The notes: generated by a model from the letters alone, not told the origin. 64,000 bases of DNA from Globodera rostochiensis (GCA_018350325.1 JAEVLN010000006.1:124001-188000), one strand, 5' to 3'. Shown: positions 23,200 through 33,575, counted from the first letter of the stretch. Numbers and translations are program-made.

Positions 23200-26100
23200 T
23201 TATCTGAAGGAAAGGCGCAGATTATTAGACAACACAACAGCCAAATCAACTAAACACAACAAACATTTCTCAATGTAATTGCCGAAGAGCGTTTTGATTG
23301 ACTCATTTGTCGGGTCCAAAGTGAATATTTTGTTGAGGCATTGCAGCATCACAAGCAGCTAAGAAAATAGGTAATTATGGTTAGCAGCTGCTACTGATCA
23401 CTTTGTTTTTGTGGAAATAAAGTCGAAAGGCGACGATCCACAGGTCCACGTCTTCGCACGGCATTTGCAACACCGGTTGAATGAATTTTGTTGCCTCTTC
23501 AAGCGGATCCTCGGGTTTCGACAGTTTTTTTGGGTCTAATGGTTCGGGCTCAATCACATCCAATTCGCCGTCCGTCCGTCTCTTCTGAAACAAACATTCT
23601 CGTTTTATTGTCATCAGAATCCATCCCCCCCCTACCCCCACTCCCACCCGCCTTCACCTGTTTCCCCTGAAACTGTCCGTTCTGCTTCGTCTTTTCTTCA
23701 GCCGCCTTCGCTTTGTTCGCCTTCCTCCTCATTTTTTTCAAATCAGAAGCACTTAAAGTTTCTTCGCCCTCTGTGATTTTGTCCACAAACTTTTGCGGAT
23801 TTTCAATCATATCCAAATATATCTGAAATTTGGAAGATTACGAAACGATGGAACAAAACAATCAAACAAACTGAGGCGGCCAACTTCGATGCGCTGAGAT
23901 AAAATTTCTGGACGTGAAGACAATCTTCAAACCGGAGGAACCTCACATAGGAGGAAAGGGACATTTTACGAAGGCAATCTTTTAAAAAATAAAATTAACT
24001 AAACATTTAAGCATAAGTAATCACAGTTATGGAAGTCGTATTGGTCCTCGTAAAAATTGACGAAATGCTAAATTCCGCTTATTTAAAGAGACACTAAACG
24101 GTAAAACGAACATCACCTACCCTTTCAATTTGATGACACTTCTTCAGCGCCTCCCCGTACTGTCCCAGATTCGCAAACGACCTGGCACATTCCAACTCGA
24201 ACCACATGCACTGCATCTCCGTCAGACTTTCGACGACATTTGAACCCTCTCGCGTGAACTTCGCGCACATTTCTTCTGCTTGTTGAACATGGCCAGCCCT
24301 CAGCAAATATTTGGCGCATTTACTGTTTACGTAACGGTCGGCGGTGTCCAGTTCCTGCGCTTGTACCATCAAATCAGCCGCTTTCGCTACTTCTTTCGAG
24401 TGCTTAATAGTCTCAACTATTGATAACATTCAGAGGAAACCCTAACAAATCTCAGCTGTCGGAATCACCTTGCAAATTTTGGCCTTTGTCAGGTACAGTT
24501 CGATCAGTGTAGGCGTGTGCTTGAGGGCTTCGTCGATGTATTTATGAGCCCGTTGATAGTTTTTCAGCCAGTCAAAGTGTTGCGCCAGATAATAATAGAT
24601 CCATAAAACAGTGGTGGGACATTCAGGAAGGTTCGACCCATCCAGAGAAAATCTGTTATAACCGTTCTCTTCAAACTTTCGCACAAATTCCAACAAAATC
24701 CGTTCAATAACAGAAATCTGAAACTTGTCATGTTAATTAAGCTTTGAAAAATACAACGACCTTCTGTGAGTCCGAGTAGAGAAGAACAATATTCTTAAAC
24801 AACGATGGTATCCCTCGCCGAAAACATTCAATGAGATATGTGAACGTTTTAGCCTCAAACGCTGACCCTTCAACAGAAAAAAGTAAAACTCTGAAAAAGA
24901 AAGTGCATTCACCCACCACTCAAATAGAGAAGGTGAAGCAATTTCGGAATTGGTGCCTTCGGCCTTTTTTCAATTATCGCTTCGTATAATGAAGCCAACT
25001 TTGGGCGGTCGTTGAGTTCGTCTGTAATGTTGTTTGTATAAACCCAATGAGCATTTAAAACTACCGAATTTATGGCACTTTTCAATTTGTTTGTAATACT
25101 GCACACAGTCTTGGTTCCTGTCAAGCAAGGTCTGATAAGCTCTTTCTGCGTCCTCAAGTCGACCCAACTTCAGCAAAAGAGATCCTTTAAAACATTACCA
25201 GATAATAAAAACAAAAACGTTTTATATAAACTTTTTCTTTAGCAACCATTTTAAGAAAATAAAAGGTTGGATGATTGTGTTATTTTAAGAAAAAAAATTA
25301 CCCCGATTTTCAAGGTAAGCGAGGCGGTCAAAAATGCACGTGGAATTCTCTTCGAGTTTGTTCAGAGCGTCTTCTATTCTCCCAGCCTCGGAAAGGATCA
25401 TCACCTCGTAAAGCACAATCTCACTGTTCTCGTAATCAACTTGAGATGTTGGCTAAATCAAGCAAATTAATTTGGAATATTTACGTGGGTCTCCCCCGTG
25501 GCTACACCCTGCAGTTAGTACTTTGTTGTTCTTCTTGAACTCCTTTATGATTTCCAACGCCATGTCATACTCTTGTTGAAGATGGTAAGCCGATGCATAG
25601 CCAATCCATCCCATTTTGTTTGAAGGGCGCAGTTCGAGCAGTTTGTAGCGAGAGTCCTTAAAGCACTAAAATGCAACGAAAACATACGAAACAGACGGAC
25701 CCTGTATCCTTCAAAGTCTCGCATTTGTACTTGAAGCAGCGACAAATCACGAAGGATTTGCATGTTTTCGGGTTCTATCCTCAGCGCCATTTTGTATGCT
25801 TTTATCGCTTCGTCATACTTCTTGTCTGACCGCTGGATCAGCCCAAAGACGTGCCAACAAATGTGCGACCTCAAGTCCGCCTTCAGCCCTTTCTTCACAA
25901 TTTCCTGTGATTCTTCATGCTTTCCCATGCAGTTTAGTATCAATCCCTTCATTGCAAGAGTTTCTGAATTACTATATAAAAATCTCTTTTTACACATCGG
26001 CATACCTCCATGCTCAGCAAACGTTGGGTTCGTCATAATCTGTTTTGCACACCTCAAACCAACCTTGTACTGCTTTTGTTCGTAACATTTCTGAAATAGC

Positions 26101-26212
26101 CTTTTACGGAATTCTGGTAAATGAAACACCTTACAATTAATTTCTTGAAGAGTGCCTGTTCTCTGGAAGGAAGAGCCTGGCAGCTAGGACTAATAATTTG
26201 CTGATTAGACAT
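23200..26212 (-). CDS. NAA15: NAA15 homologue, NatA auxiliary TPR subunit
   Basis: NAA15 anchors the catalytic NAA10 to the ribosome for co-translational N-terminal acetylation. The start [18 protein letters not shown] (ATG at 26210-26212) leads to ALFKKLI, spliced to [19 protein letters not shown] 44-bp intron then separates FAEHG from [32 protein letters not shown] and [20 protein letters not shown] (about 25690-25870) are near-diagnostic NAA15 blocks. TPR-like helices continue through about 24100 ([20 protein letters not shown]). The basic linker [19 protein letters not shown] (about 23740) and [14 protein letters not shown] (about 23480) match the C-terminal region. The final exon contains [20 protein letters not shown], with a stop at 23200 by read-through; a splice to a stop near 23163 is the alternative. 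Confidence 0.9.
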
Positions 26213-26456
26213 TAATATAAATCCTTAAGTTTTTTGAATCTACAAATCAGAGTTGAGCTCCATTATGACATATTTCAAATGCTGAATACCGATTCGAACA
26301 TTTGGTCATTACAATTTTCCGTCACTTCGCATGCTGATACGGCTTTTTGTGGTCTCTTGGGAGAGCTTTTTGTGAATTAATGTTTGAACGAATTGTTGGT
26401 AATAATAAATCTTTGGCGTTCTGTCAACAGTAAAAAAGAATTTACACTGAAAATCG

Positions 26457-26655
26457 CGGCGGCGATCGGTTCAGTGCCCACGGTTCAGTGCCGGACGGTT
26501 CAGTGCCGCACGGTTCAGTGCCGCACGGTTCAGAGCCGGCACGGTTCAGTGCCGTACGGTTCAGTGCCCACGGTTCAGTGCTCATTATAAATGCGACGTT
26601 TCAGTGCCAAGATTTTTTCCCCCGAAAAAAAATAGGTATCTCTTACAACCAATTT
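26457..26655. repeat. Left terminal inverted repeat of the MULE
   Basis: Begins CGGCGGCGATCGGTTCAGTG and contains eight GGTTCAGTGCC-type units, then TTTCAGTGCCAAGATTTTTT and ends at CTTACAACCAATTT. The tandem units are probable transposase binding sites. Confidence 0.85.
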
Positions 26656-27249
26656 AATATCATCTTTGGCATTTGTGCCGTTGAACGACCTCAGAAATGC
26701 GTGCGCCGCTTTAGAAGCTCATTTGCCGGTGGAACTCCTTCCCGTCTTCCAGTGGTGCATTTTTTTTAAATGATTGTTCACAATAAAATTTACAGGTTTT
26801 TGCGCAACTACATTGGGCAGCCACGTTTCGATGGAACTCTCACGCGGCCGCTGTTCTCACCTGAGCGCTGGAGCGTATATCAGCGCACGTTGGATGGTGC
26901 TTGTCGCACAAATAACTTTGCTGAGGCCTTCCACCGCAAGTTGCAAAGCGCCTTTGGATGTGACCACCCAACGCTGTGGACATTTATCGACAAACTTCGG
27001 CAGGAACAGAAGGTGCAGGATGTGGCACACGCAAAATTCGAAGCCGGTCAGAATCCGCCAAAGAAAAGAAATGAAGATCGATTGGCTGATGAACGAATTC
27101 TGAGACTCGTTCAGTCGTATATTCCCTTTGACAATGCTATCAATCACGTTCCTGATCACGAATATGCCAACCTCCAAAATATCGACCCTTACTATAATAT
27201 TATCATCTTCCTCACCGGCATTTCTCGCAATTACCTGATGGACGCCTAA
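26656..27249 (+). pseudogene. Truncated MULE transposase, C-terminal remnant
   Basis: Coding sequence resumes immediately after the left terminal repeat without a start codon: LAFVPLNDLRNALAALEAHL, then LPVELLPVFQW, a 41-bp intron (GTGCATTT...TTTACAG), and FLRNYIGQPRFDGT. The family signature RTNNFAEAFHRKLQSAFG followed by HPTLWTFIDKLRQEQ is the conserved C-terminal block of nematode MULE transposases. The frame stays open to TAA 27249. The DDE catalytic core and DNA-binding region are missing, consistent with an internal deletion joining the left repeat to the 3' half of the gene. It cannot encode an active transposase. Confidence 0.8.
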
Positions 27250-27336
27250 AGTTTTGTTGATTTGTTGTTATTTTTTGCTTATTTGTTGATTACTGTTAAA
27301 CTCTCGTTAAAATAAAATTGCGAAAATGCTGAATTC

Positions 27337-27535
27337 AAATTGGTTGTAAGAGATACCTACTTTTTTTCGGGGGAAAAAATCTTGGCACTGAAACGTCGCA
27401 TTTATAATGGGCACTGAACCGTGGGCACTGAACCGTACGGCACTGAACCGTGCCGGCTCTGAACCGTGCGGCACTGAACCGTGCGGCACTGAACCGTCCG
27501 GCACTGAACCGTGGGCACTGAACCGATGTGTACCG
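27337..27535. repeat. Right terminal inverted repeat of the MULE
   Basis: Inverse of the left arm, from AAATTGGTTGTAAGAG to GAACCGATGTGTACCG. Unit order and the single variant unit (GGCTCTGAACC) match the left arm, so both arms descend from one array without rearrangement. Confidence 0.85.
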
Positions 27536-27611
27536 TGAAAATCGAGTTGAGCGCACTTCGTATAGGTGCCACACTATAACTTACGCCCCAATAGATTTGG
27601 AAATAGCAGAT

Positions 27612-27720
27612 TTGCACGCGTGGTCAAGTGGAATTCAAAAAAGTTGGCATACTGTATTTATGCAACACAAACAGTGAATTTTTACTCTGAGCCGGGGGTT
27701 CGAACCCGGGAGACTGTAAG
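27612..27720 (+). other. tRNA-like sequence with A and B box motifs
   Basis: TGGTCAAGTGG (about 27619) resembles a Pol III A box or tRNA D arm, and GGGTTCGAACCCGGG (about 27696) is a good B box with a T-loop. The spacing of about 75 bp is longer than in most tRNAs, and no clean acceptor stem was found. It is probably a tRNA pseudogene or the head of a SINE. Confidence 0.35.
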
Positions 27721-28449
27721 GATAAATTTTACCGATTTTTTGATAAAAATAGTTATGGATTGGTTAAAAAAGATTTTTAAAAATTCTAAAAAAATAAACA
27801 AATGCTAATAGACAACATAGTAACAGTTTTTGAACCATAGATATCATTTTAAAAAATTTTTCGCCACCCCATAAAGTTCGAGCTGTTCAACCAACTGGGC
27901 ATGCAAAACCAAGTTCACCATCACGTTCAGCACCCCAAAAAACCTCTCGGTGCACAAAATAATCACGATTTCATGCAAATACAGCTCTCAGAAGGCTTTA
28001 CAAAAAAATGTTGTCAAAAAAACGTGAATTTTTGACCACTTATTGACAGTTAAAGCAGTTTTTCTGACCAGAAATGACTTTTTGCATGTGCTGTCCAGAT
28101 GAACGTCGCCACTCCTTCCTCTTTCGGCGTTTGGTCTCCCTTTTATCAGCCAAATTTTTGATTTGTTCACTCATTTTAATCAAAATTAAACTTTTTTCAA
28201 CTTGTTTGCTGAAAAGTGTTAAGAAAAAAGTTGCTTTGGGCTTAAAGCAAGTTGCTTTTGGGTAGACAATTTAGTTGGCAAGCTCTGGACAAAAAATTAG
28301 GCAAATCGGTGTTTTTAATCAAAAATTCTTGTTATCGATGTGTGGCCAACTCGGTTTCTGCTGTAACTCTGTTTTTTGCTATGACATAACGCCAACACCC
28401 AATGCCATATTTAATCGGTATTTCCTTCGTTAAGTTATAGTGTGCCATA
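27721..28449. other. AT-rich sequence without genes
   Basis: No coding sequence supported. The two open frames here (27988-28170 minus and 28074-28265 plus) lack family features. The sequence near 29150-29260 (CAAATCAAAAATTTG..., then GGCGACGAAAACG) appears to be an imperfect inverted counterpart of 28100-28180, so this stretch may be one arm of a larger, older element that now contains the TTCGACACTG elements. Confidence 0.4.
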
Positions 28450-29076
28450 TGATTTCGACACTGAAGGATTTCGACACTGGAATTCGACACTAATGGTTTT
28501 CGACACTGGTGGATTTCGACACTGAACTATTTCGTCTTTTTTCACTGTTTTCCTATGATTTCGACACTAATGAATTTCGACAAACTTTGATTTCGACACT
28601 GAACCAAAATTTTAAAAATTCTCAAAGTTTTTACGAATATTATAATGTTAATTAAGCAGAAATCAATCATAAATGCAGATGAGAGTCACACGCACAAAGA
28701 TAAACGAGGGGATCACCATTTTGGACTGGGTGTTAAAAATTTTGAAATTTTATGTTTCTAGGGTGTAAAAATGCGTAGAACACGAATCCGAGCTCGGATT
28801 TTTCGAATGTCGAACTCCGAACCCGAATTCGAACATTTTTCGAAATTTTAGCCCTATGAGTCCAAAAAGGTTAAAACCTTCAAAAAATGCACTAAAACGT
28901 TTGTAATAATAAGAAAACAAAATAATTTAATCGTTACTGGGTCGAAATGTGCAATCTAAATGAGAATTTTTAAAATTTTGGTTGTGTCGAAATCAAAATT
29001 TGTCGAAATTCATCAGTGTCGAAATCATAGGAAAACAGTGAAAAAAGACGAAATAGTTCAGTGTCGAAATAGTCCT
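28450..29076. mobile_element. Inverted-repeat element with TTCGACACTG subterminal array
   Basis: The left arm has seven to eight ATTTCGACACTG-type units (28450-28605). The right arm (28961-29071) is the inverse of 28520-28622, including the spacer TTTTTTCACTGTTTTCCTAT. The two arms match over about 100 bp with few changes. The interior (28765-28965) carries a dispersed repeat also found at 14285-14560. No coding sequence. Unit cores such as CACTGAAC resemble those of the MULE terminal repeats at 26457-27535. Confidence 0.78.
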
Positions 29077-29629
29077 AAGTTTTCTTAGCTCAAATCAAGT
29101 TTTAAGGTCACTTATTCAAATTAATAAATAAAAAATTTGGAATTTTGTCAAAATGAGTGAACAAATCAAAAATTTGGTCAATAAGAGAGAGGAAAGGCGA
29201 CGAAAACGTAAAGAATCAGCGCAAGACCGCGCCCTGAAAATGCACGAAGTGATTAAAGGTCAAAACACTCAATTTTGAGCCATTAAAATTCGTCTAAAAT
29301 GCAAATTTCATGAAATTTTGATATTTTTCAAAATATTTTTTTTCAAAATTCTCCTAACTCTACCAACTTTCGGTTAGAGTAAGCTGGAGTCACTAAAGGA
29401 ATGTCTGCGAAATTTGGTCACGAAATACAACCTCTGAGCTGTGTTACATGGCCTCAAAAATTTAGTAAAATTCAATGGCGGGGATAGGATGTCTAACATC
29501 ACTCTGTCTACCGCGTCATTAGAGTTGTCTGTTAATTTGTTTAAATGATTTTGGCGTTATGATTTGCACAAATTAATTAATTCGCTTTTTTTTTCCTTTT
29601 TTGCCGTCCATGATTTGTCTTCGTTGCAG

Positions 29630-30268
29630 GACATTTCGACACTGGACGTTTCGACACTGAGTTTAAAAGTTTCCAAAAGGGTCCTTTTTAGAGTTTCAAT
29701 CCGAATCTGGCCTCAATTTCGACCAATTTCGAACCCCGGACTCGAACTTTTTTTCGAAAATTCAAAAATTTCCAAAATAATTTATGTGTTTCAGAATCAT
29801 TCAAAGCACAAACAAAAAGGCAAGTAAGTAACAATCTAATTCATTCTAGTACTTTCCGTTCTGGGGTCACAAATTCACATTTACTTCAATTTTGGGCTTG
29901 GTTGTGGTCCAATCAATACAAATCGATGTAGATCTGGTCCGTTCTGGGGTCACAAATTCACATTTACTTCAATTTTGGGCTTGGTTGTGGTCCAATCAAT
30001 ACAAATCGATGTAGATCTGGCATGGCGCAAGTCGGAAAACGAGTGAAATTTTTTGTTGCTTTAAAGTTGCGACCCCAGGCAGAACTGAAAAGTCCTTCAT
30101 CTTTTGAAAATTTTGAGCTCGTAAATTGTTTTTGGAAATTTCGAAAAATTGTTAGTATTCGGAATTGGTCGAAACAGAGGTCAGATTTGGATTCAACGGT
30201 CCTGAAACCCCTATTTTGGAGAGATTAAAAACTCAGTGTCGAAACGTCCAGTGTCGAAATGTACTGTA
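29630..30268. mobile_element. Second TTCGACACTG-type inverted-repeat element
   Basis: Left end ACATTTCGACACTGGACG with a second TTTCGACACTGAGTTT unit (29630-29664); right end AAACTCAGTGTCGAAACG with CCAGTGTCGAAATGT (30228-30266). The arms match as inverted repeats over about 35 bp and more weakly further in (GACCAATTTCGAACCCC near 29720 against the inverse near 30160). There is no open reading frame of note. Confidence 0.7.
29856..30019. repeat. Tandem duplication of 83 bp
   Basis: Two adjacent, essentially identical copies (29856-29938 and 29939-30019), each starting CCGTTCTGGGGTCACAAATT and ending GATGTAGATCTGG. High identity implies a recent duplication. Confidence 0.9.
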
Positions 30269-30461
30269 GCCTTTGTCTTGGCATTTTTTTAAACATATTA
30301 TTAGGGCGAGGATATTTAGTTAAGAAAAATCTCTAAATAGTTGCGAAAAAGTGCCAAAAGTGGCCAAAATCCGGGTTATAAGCAAAAATAGTGATGAAAA
30401 AATGGGTGTAAAAAAAACAATAAAGGCTTAAAAATTTGTTTTTTACATGTAAAAATTATCA

Positions 30462-30986
30462 GGTAATAGTATGCTTTGTGCCCCCCCTTTTTTGGAAAAA
30501 TTAAAATTTTTTTTAGTCAAAACAAATTTCCGGGGGTTTTCGGGGTCGCTGATCACGATTCGGACATTTATTTTACCCAATTCCGAACCCCGAACCCGAA
30601 TTCGAACAATTTTTCGAAAAAAATTTTTTTACAAAAAATTAACATTTATTGCCCACAATTCAAATGCACGAAATGGAAAATAACAGCACAAATTCACATG
30701 ATAAAAAGACTACTTACATGGGTAAATGTGACGAATATGATCCCACAATTCATAAAATGCATTCCGTGCATTTGAATTGATTTTGGGCAATAAATGTTAA
30801 TTTTTTGTAAAAAAAATTTTTTTCGAAAAATTGTTCGAATTCGGGTTCGGGGTTCGGAATTGGGTAAAATAAATGTCCGAATCGTGATCAGCAACCCCGA
30901 AAACCCCCGGAAATTTGTTTATATGACTTAAAAAAAATTTTAATTTTTTCAAAAAAGGGGGGGGGGGCACAAAGCACACTATTACC
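30462..30986. mobile_element. MITE with 8-bp target-site duplication (GGTAAT family, copy 1)
   Basis: Terminal inverted repeats of about 210 bp begin GGTAATAGT, pass through a C run, and contain GAACCCGAATTCGAACAATT. The element is flanked by a perfect 8-bp direct repeat AATTATCA on both sides. A second copy lies at 63043-63553 and a right-end fragment at about 51520-51712. It is non-coding. The 8-bp duplication fits hAT or P-type elements; the terminal sequence alone does not decide. Confidence 0.85.
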
Positions 30987-31544
30987 AATTATCATTCAGT
31001 AGGTCTGCTACTTTAGGCAAGAAAAATTGCAAAAAGGCGGCTAAAAAGCAAGAAAGTCCATGTAAGAAAAAATTCGAATTTTATGTATTTTTTATAAAAA
31101 ATTTTCAAAACATTAGTGAGTGATCTTACAAATTAGCAAGAAAAACTTTAAATTGTATTGCATTTTTTCTTGAAAATTTTTGTTGTATTTTCACATTTTT
31201 TTTTTTGAAAAACGCTAAATAGTGGCGAAAATAGTGACGAAAAGCCATTTTTTGCCAAAATAGTTTTGTCACTAGAAAACCCCAAAATACTTTTTTTTAG
31301 TTACGAATAGTGACATTAGAACGACAAAATTTCCGGCTAAAAACATGTTTTTCGTGCATAACTCGTCAAAACAAAGCTGCAGAAAAAATAGTTAAATAAC
31401 TAAAAATCCTCACCTTACATATTATATGGTCTTTGTGCCATGATTCGGCTTTTGACTCAACACACATGTCCAGCAAACGCAGTGCATAAGCTATTTCGAA
31501 AAAAATGTTAGAATTTGGGTCCGAGGCTATAAATAGAAGATTCG
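30987..31544. other. AT-rich spacer
   Basis: Repetitive AT-rich sequence with phrases such as GTGGCGAAAATAGTGACGAA that recur upstream near 30340-30390. No gene or clear element boundary was found. Confidence 0.4.
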
Positions 31545-32010
31545 GAGGAAAATATCGGTCATAGCGGCCAGAGCCAAAATCGAACAAAACACATATCAAT
31601 CGACTCCTCTCGGTCTATAAGAATCCGAAAAAAAAAATTTGGGCAACCATTCCCTGAAGAGTTACAGACCCGGCACTGAGGTGTCTTTTGACTGGGACTC
31701 AGTTGTCCACAGATAAATTTTTCCTTAATTTTCAAGTTTTTAAACCGGTTCAAAACGCTTTACATTCTTAATAATTTATTTTCTATAATAAATTCGTAAC
31801 TTTAAAGGCCTATTCAGTGATTTTTCTCATTTTTAATCAGTTGACAACTGAGTCCCCAGTCAAAAGACACTGCACCCCGGGTGTGTAACTCTTTAGGGGA
31901 TTGTTGCCCAGATTTTTTTTTTTCGGATTCTTTTATTGTAGACCGAGAGGAGTCGATTAGTATATTTTCGTTCGATTTGGGCTCTGGCCGCTATGACCGA
32001 ACGTGGGACC
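31545..32010. mobile_element. Inverted-repeat element, long arms
   Basis: Left arm 31545-31715 (TATCGGTCATAGCGGCCAGA, CGACTCCTCTCGGTCTA, TTTGGGCAACCATTCCC, GTCTTTTGACTGGGACTCAG) is matched inversely by 31840-32010 (CTGAGTCCCCAGTCAAAAGA through CTGGCCGCTATGACCG). The arms are about 170 bp each, with a loop of about 120 bp. No coding capacity and no certain duplication at the ends. Confidence 0.8.
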
Positions 32011-32127
32011 GAACGTCCCCGACCCGCCCTGACTATCATTTAATACAAAATTTATTACTCTTAATATAAATTTTTTTCGAGTTACAAGCTTCGAAATCGA
32101 AAGAAACTTCAATGGTGGGGTATATAG

Positions 32128-32759
32128 TAGGGTTGCACAGGACCGGGACTTTTTGGAAAAACCGGGACTTACCGGGACCAGAAAAACCGGGACCAAGATT
32201 TTCAACCGGGACCGGGACCAACCGGGACTTTTCAAGGGAGAAAATTTTTCTTTTATGAAGCACTAAAAAATTTTAATTTTCCGGCAACACATATTGTCGA
32301 TCTTCTTGTCCTTCGATGTCATTGTCATCATCATTCTTTTTGAGATTCTGCTTTACTTTTAGGGAGGGTTGGGGTCGGCGGTGCCGATAGGCGCCGCCGA
32401 GAAATTTTTTTGAAATTTTGACTCAATTTTGTTAAAGAAATTTCTTCAAAATTTTAGCAAAATTATTTGATAGAGGGGAAAACAAAAAATAAGTGCTTAC
32501 ACTCAAGCGGGTTCGAACCCAACACATAACATAAGACTCACCAAAAAGGGGAACCACTAGGCCATCGACTTACTTGGGAGATATAAGAAAAATGGCTGAA
32601 ATTGTCGGTCGATGATGCCATCATTAGGGGTGTACATTTAGTCCCGGTCCCGACTCGGGACCACCGACCGGGACCGGGACTTTCAGATTTTAAAAAGTCC
32701 CGTCCCGACCGGGACCGGGACCTGAAAAAACCGGGAAATCCCGGCCCCGTGCAACCCTA
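32128..32759. mobile_element. hAT-like non-autonomous element, TIR TAGGGTTGCAC
   Basis: The ends TAGGGTTGCAC (32128) and GTGCAACCCTA (to 32759) are inverted repeats, flanked by GTATATAG and GTATATAT (7 of 8 identical). Subterminal CCGGGACC repeats are present in both arms (32150-32225 and 32640-32750). The short terminal repeat with an 8-bp duplication is the hAT pattern. A second TAGGGGTGTAC-type end inside (about 32627) suggests a nested or composite insertion. Confidence 0.72.
32505..32580 (-). other. tRNA-like sequence (pseudogene or SINE head)
   Basis: On the minus strand TGGCCTAGTGGTT is a good A box and GGGTTCGAACCCG a good B box, about 45 bp apart. The T stem and acceptor stem do not pair well, so it is not a functional tRNA as read by eye. 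It sits inside the hAT-like element at 32128-32759. Confidence 0.4.
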
Positions 32760-32892
32760 GTATATATGTAGTGTCGAACCATATTCTGTCTCCCGTTATG
32801 GTTATTTGAATTAGTGGTAAAATAACATAAATTTTGGCGCATCGTTATTTTTGTCTGCTGCTGGGCTTGTCCCATAGTGCACTATCGGACCC

Positions 32893-32990
32893 CGAAGCGG
32901 GCCACTAGCGTCTGCCCACCATTAGCGTCTCAGGGCCACTCGCGTCTGGCCACTAGCGTCTCGCCATTAGCGTCTCAGTACAAAAAGGTA
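32893..32990. repeat. Short tandem repeat GCCACTAGCGTCT
   Basis: About seven degenerate copies of a 12-14-bp unit (CCACTAGCGTCT, CCATTAGCGTCTC, CCACTCGCGTCTG). No partner array was seen in the window. Confidence 0.75.
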
Positions 32991-33164
32991 CTCCCGTCTC
33001 ACGTTGCCTCCAAGCCCATAATTACTTCCTTTCTCAACCAAATTTGCTCAAAATGGTGAAAAGTGTTAATAAATATACTAGTTAATGATTGTTAGCAATT
33101 CTCTTTAAATGAAAGGCTTATAAATATTAAGATTCAAGGAAAAAAGAAAAGTGCTGAAGAAAGT

Positions 33165-33575
33165 TTTTTTTTAGAAATTTTTTTCCAAAATCGGGGTGTA
33201 ACAAAAGTATAAAATCAGATTTTGTAAAGACTAGAACTTTTTTTCTAGGCATTTCAAAATTCCGAAAAAATTCATGCAAGCATAACTTTTAAGACTGATC
33301 AAAAAAGATAATTGCACCAACTTGATCAAACACCTCCTTCATGGAGATCTGAAAACCCCAAAATGCACTGAAAACGGGGTAAATTTACGGGAAAAATCCC
33401 TGAGGGCATGAAAATGTTTTGTGGGGGAAACCAGTATGCCGGCCTGATAGCCAACAAAATTCTCTACAAAAGCCAAAAAAGCGCCAAGCTCGCGCCTTCT
33501 AGTCTTTACAAAATCTGATTTTATACTTTTGTTACACCCCGATTTTGGAAAAAAATTTCTAAATATACTTTTGTT
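33165..33575. mobile_element. MITE with long perfect inverted repeats
   Basis: The left arm (33170-33236), with CCAAAATCGGGGTGTAACAA and AAATCAGATTTTGTAAAGAC, is repeated inversely without visible change at about 33499-33565. At the right end, ATACTTTTGTTACAC is present a second time in direct orientation beyond the arm. The interior is non-coding. Confidence 0.82.

Larger units (their letters stand above)
26457..27535. mobile_element. Mutator-like (MULE) deletion derivative with 9-bp target-site duplication
   Basis: A 1,079-bp element bounded by long terminal inverted repeats (26457-26655 and 27337-27535, about 199 bp each) and flanked by a perfect direct repeat TGAAAATCG at 26448-26456 and 27536-27544. 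A 9-bp duplication is typical of Mutator-like transposons. The outer part of each arm is a tandem array of about eight 14-16-bp units (ACGGTTCAGTGCCGC type). The inner part is unique sequence with GATTTTTTCCCCCGAAAAA. Between the arms lies only the C-terminal part of a MULE transposase, so this is a non-autonomous copy mobilised by another element. Arms are nearly identical, which suggests recent insertion. Confidence 0.88.

Noticed and set aside
31881..32263. Short frames in the desert elements
   Set aside because: They cross terminal inverted repeats and subterminal GGGACC arrays; no transposase motif.
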